A stretch of 64,000 bases of DNA from contig NZ_CP104562.2 in assembly GCF_025398155.2 (NCBI RefSeq), positions 1,922,001 through 1,986,000 on the forward strand. Direction: 5' to 3'. Made by a program: the position numbers and the translations under genes. The notes beneath the pieces were generated by a model. The model did not search any database. It was given only the letters and a program-made list of their open reading frames with translations, and was not told the origin of the DNA. The stretch is from Roseateles amylovorans (lineage in GTDB: Bacteria; Pseudomonadota; Gammaproteobacteria; Burkholderiales; Burkholderiaceae_C). This document shows positions 1-9,500 of the stretch, piece by piece; position 1 is the stretch's first letter; the number at the start of each line of letters is the position of its first letter.

Positions 1-602
1 AGCGTGACCGATTCGATCCGCGCCGGATCCAGCATCAGCACATGGCGCTGCGGCGTGTCGCGGGTTTCATGCAGCGTCCAGCGCAGCCAGTAGGCATCGC
101 GGGTGTAGCCCGGCGTCAGTCGCGCGCGCGCCAGGGGCTCCCAAGCGCTGTCGGGGATCTGGGGAGGCAACGGCGCCGCATGCGGGCCGATGGCTGCGGC
201 ACCAGCGCCGCGTTCAATCCACATCTGCCCCGTGGTGGCCAGATCCAGCCGATCAGGCAGGTTCTCCCGCAGCTGGATCATGGCCGTCGACGGCGGCGCA
301 TGGGGCTGAGGGGACCGTTGCGTGGACAGATAGGTGGCGGCCGCCGCCGCAGAGGCTGACGCGGCGGACGCCGCCGCAATGGCTGCCGGCGGCGCATCGA
401 TGAACTGCGCCGATGCCGTGGGCGACGTCAGCATCGCGACGATCAGCAGCACCCACAGCAGGACGGCGTGCCATCGTGCATCGCCAGAGATGCGATCGAA
501 CCGGCCCGGCGCGGACCGCCGGTGCCTCCCGCAAGCCGACCCGCGAGCCGACAACGAGGCGCCCTCGGCGCACACCGCGCCCATGGCGCCCATGGCGCCC
601 AT
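1..602 (-). CDS. 7TMR-DISM membrane sensor (probably a histidine kinase), N-terminal part, cut by window edge
   Basis: Only the first 200 residues are in the window; the gene runs off the left edge. Reading leftward from 602 there is a basic N-terminus, one hydrophobic segment at about residues 44-61 ending in an Ala-rich, cleavage-like stretch, and then from about residue 153 the pattern WEPL...YTRDAYWLRW...LDPARIESV. That pattern is typical of the extracellular sensing domain of 7TMR-DISM receptors. The gene starts 5 nt after the stop of the response regulator at 608, so the two are surely co-transcribed as a two-component pair. Three in-frame ATGs (602, 593, 584) sit in three tandem copies of ATGGGCGCC, so the exact start is uncertain. 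The kinase domain is inferred from the pairing, not seen. Confidence 0.72.
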   Translation of the reverse strand, partial: MGAMGAMGAVCAEGASLSARGSACGRHRRSAPGRFDRISGDARWHAVLLWVLLIVAMLTSPTASAQFIDAPPAAIAAASAASASAAAAATYLSTQRSPQPHAPPSTAMIQLRENLPDRLDLATTGQMWIERGAGAAAIGPHAAPLPPQIPDSAWEPLARARLTPGYTRDAYWLRWTLHETRDTPQRHVLMLDPARIESVT

Positions 603-607
603 GGTGT

Positions 608-1477
608 TCACGCGGCCTCGTTGCCGCGACGGCCCGCGCGCAACGCTTGCCGATACGCCTGCGGACTGATGCCGTGACGCTCGCGGAAGGCGGTGGCGAA
701 ATTGCCGGGATTGGAAAAGCCGACATGCGCGGCCACGTCCTGCACGCTCATGTCGGTCTCGGCCAGCAGCCGCTGGCCGGTGCGCACCCGCTCCTCACTG
801 ATGAAGCCCGACACCGTGTGTCCGAGTTGTTCACGAAACAGCGCCAGCAAACGCCGCTCGGACAGTCCCACCTGCCGGGCCACCAGGCTCACCGTGAGCG
901 TCTCCGCCAGATGGTCCTGGATGTAGCGTTGTGCCGCCGCGGCCAGCCGCTGCTCGGGCGAAGTGGTGGGCATCGTCAGCACGCCCGCCGCGGCGCTGCC
1001 CATCGCACCCGTCCCACCTGGGGCGAGACCTGACCCCTCGGTCGGCGCCTCGCCCTCGCGCGCCGTGGCAGCCCGCCCGGCCGCCAGCTGCAGATGCACG
1101 CGCACGCGGGCCAGCACTTCCTCGGGATGAAACGGCTTCGTGATGAAGTCCACGCCGCCCACGGTCAGCCCGTCCACGCGGCTGTTGACGTCGCCTTGCG
1201 CGCTCAGGAACAGCACCGGCGCGGCCACGGTGGCTGGGTCCGACTTGAGCAGCCGGCAGACCGCGAAGCCATCCATGTCCGGGAGATTGATGTCGAGCAG
1301 GATCAGGTCGGGCCGCAGCGCTTGCGCCTTGTGCAGGCCCGCGCGCCCGCCGTCGGCGAAGGCCAGCCGATAGCGGGGTTGCAGCAGCTCGGTGAGCCAC
1401 TTCAACTCCTCCGGCTGATCGTCCACCAGCAACAGCAGCGGGCGCCGATTCTCTTGGGCAACGACGGGGAAACTCAT
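608..1477 (-). CDS. Response regulator with receiver and AraC-type DNA-binding domain
   Basis: A 289-residue transcription factor. The receiver domain covers about residues 13-135: acidic pair in LLVDDQPEE, phosphoacceptor Asp in LLDINLPDMDG, and the conserved Lys in FITKPFHPEE. A low-complexity linker follows. The C-terminal 100 residues are an AraC/XylS double helix-turn-helix (VARQVGLSERRLLALF and VAAHVGFSNPGNFATAFRE). Fusion of a receiver to an AraC domain is typical of regulators paired with 7TMR-DISM or hybrid sensors, and the sensor gene follows after 5 nt. The gene is divergent from the two-partner secretion genes at 1702, which makes those genes plausible targets; this is inference. 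The ATG at 1477 lacks a strong Shine-Dalgarno sequence. Confidence 0.9.
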   Translation of the reverse strand: MSFPVVAQENRRPLLLLVDDQPEELKWLTELLQPRYRLAFADGGRAGLHKAQALRPDLILLDINLPDMDGFAVCRLLKSDPATVAAPVLFLSAQGDVNSRVDGLTVGGVDFITKPFHPEEVLARVRVHLQLAAGRAATAREGEAPTEGSGLAPGGTGAMGSAAAGVLTMPTTSPEQRLAAAAQRYIQDHLAETLTVSLVARQVGLSERRLLALFREQLGHTVSGFISEERVRTGQRLLAETDMSVQDVAAHVGFSNPGNFATAFRERHGISPQAYRQALRAGRRGNEAA

Positions 1478-1586
1478 GCATCGAATTGTCAGACCCGTGA
1501 CCGGGCCTTGCGCAGCTCGCCGGGCGCCATGCGTGCAAAACGCCCACCTGAGGGGGTGGCAAAAATACCGGAAATCTCAAGCGTCA

Positions 1587-1600
1587 CGCTTGCGCAAGCG
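1587..1600. promoter_or_regulatory. 14-bp perfect palindrome in the divergent promoter region
   Basis: The sequence CGCTTGCGCAAGCG is its own reverse complement. It overlaps a second inverted repeat (AAGCG-TCA-CGCTT, 1579-1591). It lies between the divergent response regulator (start 1477) and tpsB (start 1702), about 100 bp from each start. Position and symmetry suggest an operator, but AraC-type proteins often bind direct rather than inverted repeats, so the binding protein is unknown. Confidence 0.4.
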
Positions 1601-1701
1601 ATCAGGGTCGGATTCGCAAAAGGACAGGGTGAATTGAAAGAACCGCGAGATCCGCGTTGAAGGGATAACCCCGGCTCACTGCAATACAACAGGAGTTGGG
1701 G

Positions 1702-3429
1702 ATGAACTACAGCACGCGCTTGAGCGCGGCAGGTCTCGGATTGAGCATGCTGAGCGTGGCGATGAACCTGGCCTGGGCCGCCGCACCGGATGCCGGTCAA
1801 CTGTTGAATGAACAACGCCGCCTGGGCACGCCCGCCCAGCGAGGCGACCTGCCCCCCGGCGCTGCCAACGCCTCGCCCCTGGCCGACGACAACGGCCCCG
1901 GCCTGCGCGCCCGCATCGATCGGGTTCGATTCACCGGTGCCGAGGACCTGCTGCCCGAGTCGGAACTGCAGGCGCTGGTCGCTGACATCAAGGGACGCCA
2001 ACTTTCTCACGGTCAGCTGCAGGCCCTGGCGGCCCGCGTCACCGCAGCGCTGCAGGCCCGCGGCTTCGTGCTGGCCCGTGCCTATCTGCCGCGCCAGGAC
2101 CTGACCCAGGGTGAACTGGAGATCGCGCTGCTGTCCGGTCGTCTGCAAAGCGGTCTGCAGCGGGTGCAGGTGGTCAGCGTGGACGGCTCGCTCGCCCCGC
2201 GCCTGAGCGCGATTGCCGACGCCGCCCTGCAACAGGGCCCGGTGCGTTATGAACAGCTCGAGCGCGCCATGCTGCTGATCAATGACGTGCCCGGCGTGCA
2301 GGCCCGCGCGTCGCTGGAGCGCGGTGAAGAGGCCGGCACCAGCCGCCTGGTGGTGCGGGCCGACACCGGCCGCAACTGGGCGCTGGACGGCTCGATCGAC
2401 GACTTCAACAACCGCTACACCGGCGCCTGGCGCGCCAGTGCCGCGGCCAGCCTGTACCGTCCGCTCAACCGTGAAGACCTGCTGCAGGCCACGGTGTCGC
2501 GCACCGAAGGCAGCCGCCAGGCCGCGCTGGCCTATGGCTGGGGCGTCGGTCCGTCGGGTCTGCGCGCGCAGTTGGGCGCCACCTACATGGACTACCACGT
2601 CGGCCAGGAGCTGGACGTGCTGGACCTGCGGGGCCGCGCCGGCACCGTGTCCGCCGGCCTGAGCTATCCGCTGATCCGCAGCCGTGAGCGCAACCTGTGG
2701 GTGTCGACCGATGTCGAGCGCCGCACGCTGGTGGACCAAGCGCTGGGCCAGACCCTGCGCGATCGCCGCCTGAACCGTCTGACGGTCAATCTGTTCGGCA
2801 ACGGCTGGGACCAGTGGCTGGGCGGTGCGCAGACCGATGCCGGCCTGGGTGTCACCTCCGGCACCGTCGCCCTGCGCGAGGCGAACGACCAGTTCGCCGA
2901 CTCGGTGACCGCCCGCACCGCCGGCAGCTATCAGAAGCTGACCTGGCGCGTTTCCCGCCTGCAGACCGCGCAGGCGCTGCCAGGCTGGGGCCTGTATGTC
3001 GGCGCCTACGGTCAGGTGTCCGCGCGCAATCTGGACTCTTCGGAGAAGTTCCTGCTGGGCGGACCGTCGGGCGTGCGCGCCTATCCGGTGGGCGAGGCCA
3101 GTGGCGACAACGGGTGGGTGAGCACGGCCGAAGTGCGCCGCGAGCTGCGCACCGTGGGTGGACTGTCCGCCCAACTGATTGCCTTCGTGGACCACGGTCG
3201 CGTCGAGCAGCATGAGCAGCCCTGGAGCGGCGCGCTGGGCAACCAGCCCAACCGCTATTCCCTGTCGGGTGCGGGCCTGGGTGCCAATCTGGCCGGTGAC
3301 CGGTGGACGGTGCGCGCCAGCTGGGCCCATGCGATCGGCAGCAACCCGGGACGCAACGCCGCCGGCCGCGATGCCGACGGCCGCAGCGACCGCCAGCGCC
3401 TGTGGGTGCAGGCCAGCTACCGCTACTGA
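1702..3429 (+). CDS. Two-partner secretion outer-membrane transporter, TpsB/FhaC/ShlB family
   Basis: A 575-residue Omp85-superfamily barrel that should export the adhesin encoded next. It has a Sec signal peptide (about residues 1-28), a proline/glycine-rich linker, a POTRA region beginning near IDRVRFTGAEDLL with ARGFVLARAYLPRQDL at its end, and a C-terminal 16-strand-type barrel. The VRAYPVGEASGDNG segment is the family's VRGY/F-type motif, and the protein ends in an aromatic residue (VQASYRY), as barrel proteins do. The ATG at 1702 has AGGAG at 1691-1695 with 6-nt spacing; an in-frame TTG at 1696 is too close to it. The 129-bp gap to tpsA holds a small GGGCC/GGCCC hairpin (3440-3454) without a T tract, so the pair is probably one operon. 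Confidence 0.93.
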   Translation: MNYSTRLSAAGLGLSMLSVAMNLAWAAAPDAGQLLNEQRRLGTPAQRGDLPPGAANASPLADDNGPGLRARIDRVRFTGAEDLLPESELQALVADIKGRQLSHGQLQALAARVTAALQARGFVLARAYLPRQDLTQGELEIALLSGRLQSGLQRVQVVSVDGSLAPRLSAIADAALQQGPVRYEQLERAMLLINDVPGVQARASLERGEEAGTSRLVVRADTGRNWALDGSIDDFNNRYTGAWRASAAASLYRPLNREDLLQATVSRTEGSRQAALAYGWGVGPSGLRAQLGATYMDYHVGQELDVLDLRGRAGTVSAGLSYPLIRSRERNLWVSTDVERRTLVDQALGQTLRDRRLNRLTVNLFGNGWDQWLGGAQTDAGLGVTSGTVALREANDQFADSVTARTAGSYQKLTWRVSRLQTAQALPGWGLYVGAYGQVSARNLDSSEKFLLGGPSGVRAYPVGEASGDNGWVSTAEVRRELRTVGGLSAQLIAFVDHGRVEQHEQPWSGALGNQPNRYSLSGAGLGANLAGDRWTVRASWAHAIGSNPGRNAAGRDADGRSDRQRLWVQASYRY

Positions 3430-3558
3430 TCGACGCCGCCGGGCCAAAGGCCCGGACCTCCGTTGCGCGCGACCGCGCGCCCGTGCCGCCGGGGCCCTGT
3501 CTGAGACCGGCCGCCGCGCACGGCTAGAGACAACCGCATCACACAAGAGAAGAAATTC

Positions 3559-6500
3559 ATGGGATCGATGAATCACACCTACCGTCTGGTCTGGAACGAA
3601 CTGTGCGGCGCCTTCGTGGCCGTGCCCGAGCATGCGCGCGGTCGCGGCAAGCGCGTCAGCCGCGCGGTGCGTCGCACCGTGCTGGCCGCGGTGGTGGGGG
3701 CCGCTTCGGCCTCGTCCGCCTTCGCGCTGGATGCCGGCGCCTTGCCGGCGGGTGCGCAGATCGGCGCCGGGCAGGCCAACTTCACCCAGCAGGGCTCGCA
3801 GCTGCGCATTGATCAGCAGACCCAGAAGCTGATCGTGAACTGGGACCGGTTCGACATCGGCAGCGGCGCCTCGGTGCGCTTCAGCCAGCCCAGCGCCAAT
3901 GCGGTTGCGCTGAACCGGGTCATCGGCGGCACGCCCAGCCAGATCTTCGGTGACCTGTCCGCCAACGGCCAGGTCTGGCTGATCAACAACAGCGGTGTGG
4001 TGTTCGGCAAGGGCGCCACGGTCAACGTGGGCGGCCTGGTGGCCAGCACGCTGGACATCAGCGACAACGACTTCCTCGCCGGCCGTGCCCGCTTCAGCGG
4101 CAGCAGCCTGGCGCAGGTGCGCAACGAGGGCACGATCAACGCCGGTGGCGTGGTGGCGCTGCTCGGCGCCTCGGTCACCAACACCGGCACCATCAGCGCC
4201 CAGCAAGTGGCGCTGGTGGCCGGCCAGCAGGTCTCGCTGGACTTCAGCGGCGATGGCCTGCTGCAGGTGCAGGTCGAGAAGGAGGCGCTAGAGGCGGCCC
4301 TGAACCAGGACGGCCTGATCCAGGGCCAGCAGGTCGTGCTGAGCGCCCCCAGCGCCAGCGCGCTGCGGGCCAGCGTGATCAACATGGACGGCGTGATCGA
4401 GGCCAAGGGCCTGTCGCAGCAGGGCGGCCGCATCGTGCTGGACGGCGGTTCGCAAGGCCAGGTGACGGTCTCCGGCCAGATGGACGCCAGCTCCGCCCAG
4501 GCGGCCGGTGGTGACATCCGCGTCACCGGCGGGACCATCCGCCTGCAGGGCGCGCAGCTGAATGCCAGCGGCGCCACCGCCGGCGGCCAGATCCACATCG
4601 GTGGCGGCTGGCAAGGCAAAGACGCCACGCTGACCAATGCCCAATCGGTCACGGCCGATGCGGGCACCACGCTGCTCGCCAACGCCACCCAAGCCGGCCA
4701 AGGCGGCGAGGTGGTGACCTGGTCGGACGGCCGCACCGAATTCGCCGGCCGCATCGAAGTGCGCGGCGGTGACAACGGCGGCAACGGCGGTCGCGCCGAA
4801 GTCTCGGGCAAGCAGGAACTGGCCTACAGCGGTCGCACCGATGCGCGCGCCGCCAAGGGCACCACCGGCGATCTGCTGCTGGATCCGTCCACCCTGGAGA
4901 TCCGCGGCGGCGGCAGCGGCTCCGGCTCGCTGACCGACTCGGTCGTCTATGAGAAGGACATCGAGGCCCAGCAAGCCAATGTGCTGCTGCAGGCCACCGG
5001 CGACATCCTGGTGCAGGACCTGAACCTGAGCGGCGGTGACGGCAAGATCACGATGCTGAACAACATCAGTCTGCGCATCGAGGCCGGCACCGCCAACGGC
5101 GGTCACCTGACCCCGCCGTCGAACCTGACCGACGGCAGCTTCGCGGCCTACACCGACCTGATGTTCGCCAACGCCAGCAACACGCTGGAAGTCTTCGGCA
5201 CCGGCAGCCTGATGCTGGTGGCGGGCGCGACGAACTCGGGCCGTGTCCTGAATTCGCCGATCATGATCGCCCACGGCGCGGGCGCCAACGTCGGCACGCT
5301 GCCGACCCACAATGTCTCGTCGCCGGGCAGCGGCACGCCCGCGCCCGCCTCGATCACCATCTACGGCGCCGACGGCGCGACCGTGGGCGGTTCGCTGACC
5401 ACCAACGGCGGCTATGTGCGGATCTGGGCCGATTCCGACAACGGCGGCGCGGGCTTCTTCACACTCAATGCCCCGGTCAGCACCGGCGGCGGCAACCTGT
5501 ATGTGTCGACCGGCAGCGGCGATGTGACCCTGAACTCCAGCATGATCCTGGGCGCCGGTCGCATTTCCTTCCGGGCCGACGGCAGCTACACCAGCGGCAA
5601 CAAGATCCTGGCCGGCCTGCTGAGCGTCAGCGGCGACGTCACCATCGACACCCCCTTCATCTTCAAGGGCGGCGCCAGCATCTTCACCGACAGCGCCATC
5701 AACTTCGGCAACGTCAACGTCAACATGGACACCGGCACCGGCGTCCTGACCCTGCGTGCGGCCCGCATCGATTGGGGCAGTTCCCTGCTCACCAACCTGA
5801 GCACCGCCTCGCTGCGCCTGGAGCCCTTCGATCCGGCCACCAACATGGTCCTGGGTGATGCCAACGGCTTCGCCTCGGCCACCACGCTGAACAAGCTGCC
5901 TGGCATCAAGAACCTGACCATCGGCCGCGAAGACGGCACCGGCACCATCAGCGTGCCGGGCAACTTCAGCTTCAATGCGTCCGGCAGCTTCGAGATGGTC
6001 AACCGGACGGTCGACATCACCGCCGGCAGCGTCACCAACACCAGCGGCAACGTGATCCTGACCGGTGACACTGTCAACATCGGCCAGGCGGTGACCGCCA
6101 ACGGCGGTACGGGCAAGGTGACCGTGCGTCAGATGACCGCCGCCAACGAACTGCACCTGGGCTCGGGCCTGAGCAATTCGTCCATCGGCCAGATCAATGC
6201 GGCGACGCTGGAAGTCGGCCGCAGCGACGGTGGCAACCTGGTGTTCGACAACGACATCACCACCGGCGCGACCACCGTCAGCCTCAAGAGCGGCCAGCAG
6301 GTGCTGGGCGTGAACGGCGGCGTGGCGGCGGCGAATGTGGCGGTGACCGCCGGCCAGGGTGCGACCCTGACCGATGACACCTTCAACTTCAGCACGCTGG
6401 CCCTGAACCTGGGCGGCGGCACGACGGTGATCCGTCCGGTCAGCGCAGCAGGCTACACCATCGGCACGGTCGACGGCATCGCCGGCGTGAGCCTGCGCAA

Positions 6501-9500
6501 CGGCGCCGTCGCGACGGTGGATGCCGGCGCAGGTGTGCTGGCCCTGGATGGTCCGATCAACTACAACGGCGGCGCCTCGACGCTGACGCTGCAGGCGCCG
6601 TCCTGGACCAGCACCGCCAACCTGGTGGTCACCAACGGCGCGCTGGCCACGACGGTGTTCGACTTCAACGACGCCGCCACCAGCTCGACCGTGGGCGGCG
6701 CGACCGGTTCGCTGCTGCAGACGACGCTGGCCGCCTTCAATGGCACCCACACCGTCCGCGTCGAAGCCTCCGACCGTCAATTGGTCAGCGACACCATCGC
6801 GATGACCTTGGCCGGCCGCCTGGAGCTGCTGACCGACACCTGGCAGCAGCAGGGCACCGTGGGCGTGACCACCGGCGGCGTGCTGGTGCGCACCCAGCAT
6901 GGCGGCCTGGATGTGGCCCAGTCCCTCACCGCGGGGGGCACCGTGTCGCTGGATGAGCGTGCGGCCGTGGGCATCACCACCAGCGCCGGCACCGTCACCG
7001 CCGGCAGCCTGGCCCTGCGCACCGACGGCGATGCCACGCTGCAAGGCACGCATCAGGTCGGCGTGCTGGCGGCGGATGTGGGCTCGCTGACGATGGTCAA
7101 CGGCCGCTCGGTCACCGTCGGCACCGCTGATGGCTTGCAGGGCATCACCGCGGATCGCACCGTCGATCTGCGTGCCCAGGGCGCGACCTCGGACATCACC
7201 CTGCAGCAAGCGGTGGTGGTGGGCAATGCCGGCAGCGCGGCGACGCCGCTGCTACTGGCCGCCGGCCGCAACTTCATCAACCAGGCCGGCGCCAATGCGC
7301 TGCAGGCGACGACTGGCGACTGGCGCGTCTACTCGACCACGCCGCTGAACGACACCCGCGGTGGCCTGGTCGCCAACTTCAAGCAGTACAACGCCACCAC
7401 CGCCAGCACGGTGCTGGGCACCGGCAACGGTTTCCTCTACACCGTGGCCCCGACCATCACCGGCACCCTGACCGGCGCTGCGGTGAAGGTCTATGACGGC
7501 AACACCACCGCGACCGTCGCCGGCTCCCAGCTGGCGGCCGGCGGCGCCATCGACGGCGACACGGTGAACCTGGCCTACAACGGCGCGGCGAACTACGACA
7601 CCAAGAACGTGGCATCCGGCAAGACGGTCACGGTGGACGGCGTGAGCATCACCGGCGCCTCGCAAGGCGGCATGCAGGTGTACGGCTATCAACTCGCGTC
7701 GACCAGTGCCAGCGGCGCCATCGGCCAGGTCACGCCCAAGACGCTGACCGTGGTCAGCGGCGCGGTGCTGGACAAGGTCTATGACGGCAACACGGCAGCG
7801 CAGTTGTCCGGCACCGGTGTCAACGGTGTGGTCAACGGCGACACGGTGCAGGTCGGCGGCACGCTGAACTTCCTGGACCGCAACGCCGGCGTCAACAAGA
7901 CCGTCGATCTGACCCAGCTGGGTCTGACCGGCGCCGATGCAGGCAACTATGTCCTGCCGACGCAGGCCACTGCGACCATCACCCCGCGCGAACTGACGGT
8001 GACCGCCGACATCGCGACCAAGGTGTATGACGCCACCCGCACCGCGCAGGTCAGCGCCACCCACATCGCCAACGCGGTGAACGGCGACGACCTGAGCCTG
8101 ACGACCGCCGCGTTGTTCGACACCAAGAACGTCGGCACCGGCAAGGGCGTGGAGGTGCAACTGGGTCTGCAAGGCGGCGATGCAGCCAACTACACGCTGG
8201 CCTCCAGCACCGTGCAGTCCACCGGCGATGTCACCGTACGCACCGTCCAGGCGCCGACGGTCTCGGTGGTCACCAAGACCTACGACGCCAACAACCAGGC
8301 GGTGGTGACGGTCGGCCCGGTGCAGGGGGTGCTGGCGGGTGACCAACTCGACGCCACCGGCTCGGGCACCTACGACACCCGCTTCGCCGGCACCGGCAAA
8401 GCGGTGACCGTGGGCCTGAACCTGCAGGGCACCGATGCGGGCAACTATCAGCTGGCCGCCAGCACCGTGCTGACCACCGGCGACATTACGCCCAAGACGG
8501 TGCAGTCGCCCACGGTGACGGTCGTCACCAAGACCTACGACGGCAACACCGTGGCCACGGTGTCGCTCGGCGCGCTGCAAGGCATCTATGCCGGCGACCA
8601 GGTCGGCGCCAGCAGCACCGGCAGCTACGACAACCGCAATGCCGGCACCGGCAAGGCGGTGACCGTGGGTCTTACCCTGGAAGGTGCGGAAGCGGCCAAC
8701 TACACCTTGGCCAACAGCACCGTCCAGACCACCGGTAACATCACGCCCAAGACGGTGCAGACGCCGACGGTGTCGGTGATCGGCAAGACCTACGACGGCA
8801 ACACCGTGGCCAATGTGGCTGTGGGTGCGCTGCAAGGTCTGGTCGCCGGCGATCAGGTCGGCACCGGTGTCACCGGCAGCTATGACAACCGCAATGCCGG
8901 CACCGGCAAGGCGGTGACGGTGGGCCTGTCGCTGCAGGGCGCCGATGCGGGCAACTACACCCTGTCGGCCAACTCGGTCCTGTCCACCGGCGACATCTCG
9001 CAGCGCACCGTGGCCGCTCCGGCGGTGACGATCATCGAAAAGCGCTTCGACGGCAGCAACGTGGCCATCGTGAGCGTGGGCGCGGTCCCGGGCGTGCTGG
9101 CCGGTGATCAGGTCGGTGCCAGCGGCACGGCCACCTATGCCACGCCCTTCGTCGGGACCAACAAACCGGTGACGGTCGGCCTGACCTTGCAAGGCGCGGA
9201 TGCGGGCAATTACCGCCTGGATCCCGCCACGGTGACGACCACCGGCAGCGTCGCCCAGCAGGCATCGCTGTCTGCCGTGGACGCGCTGGTGGTGCAGCCG
9301 ATCGGCGGCAACAGCACGCAGAACGGCGGCAATGGCGGCAATGGCAACGGCGGTACGGGTGGCGGCCAAGGCACGACGGTGGCCACGGTCGCGGCGGGGC
9401 CGTCCGGCAACTCGGCGGCCAATGTTGCGATCAACACCGGCGGCTCGAACGGCGGCTCGGACGCGTCGGCCAGCAATGGCGGCACGGGCAACGGCGGTGC

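Noticed and set aside
1489..4206. A 905-codon open frame on the minus strand opposite tpsB/tpsA
   Set aside because: It is a GC-rich shadow: Ala/Gly/His/Arg-rich with no domain, and it overlaps two genes with clear families on the other strand.
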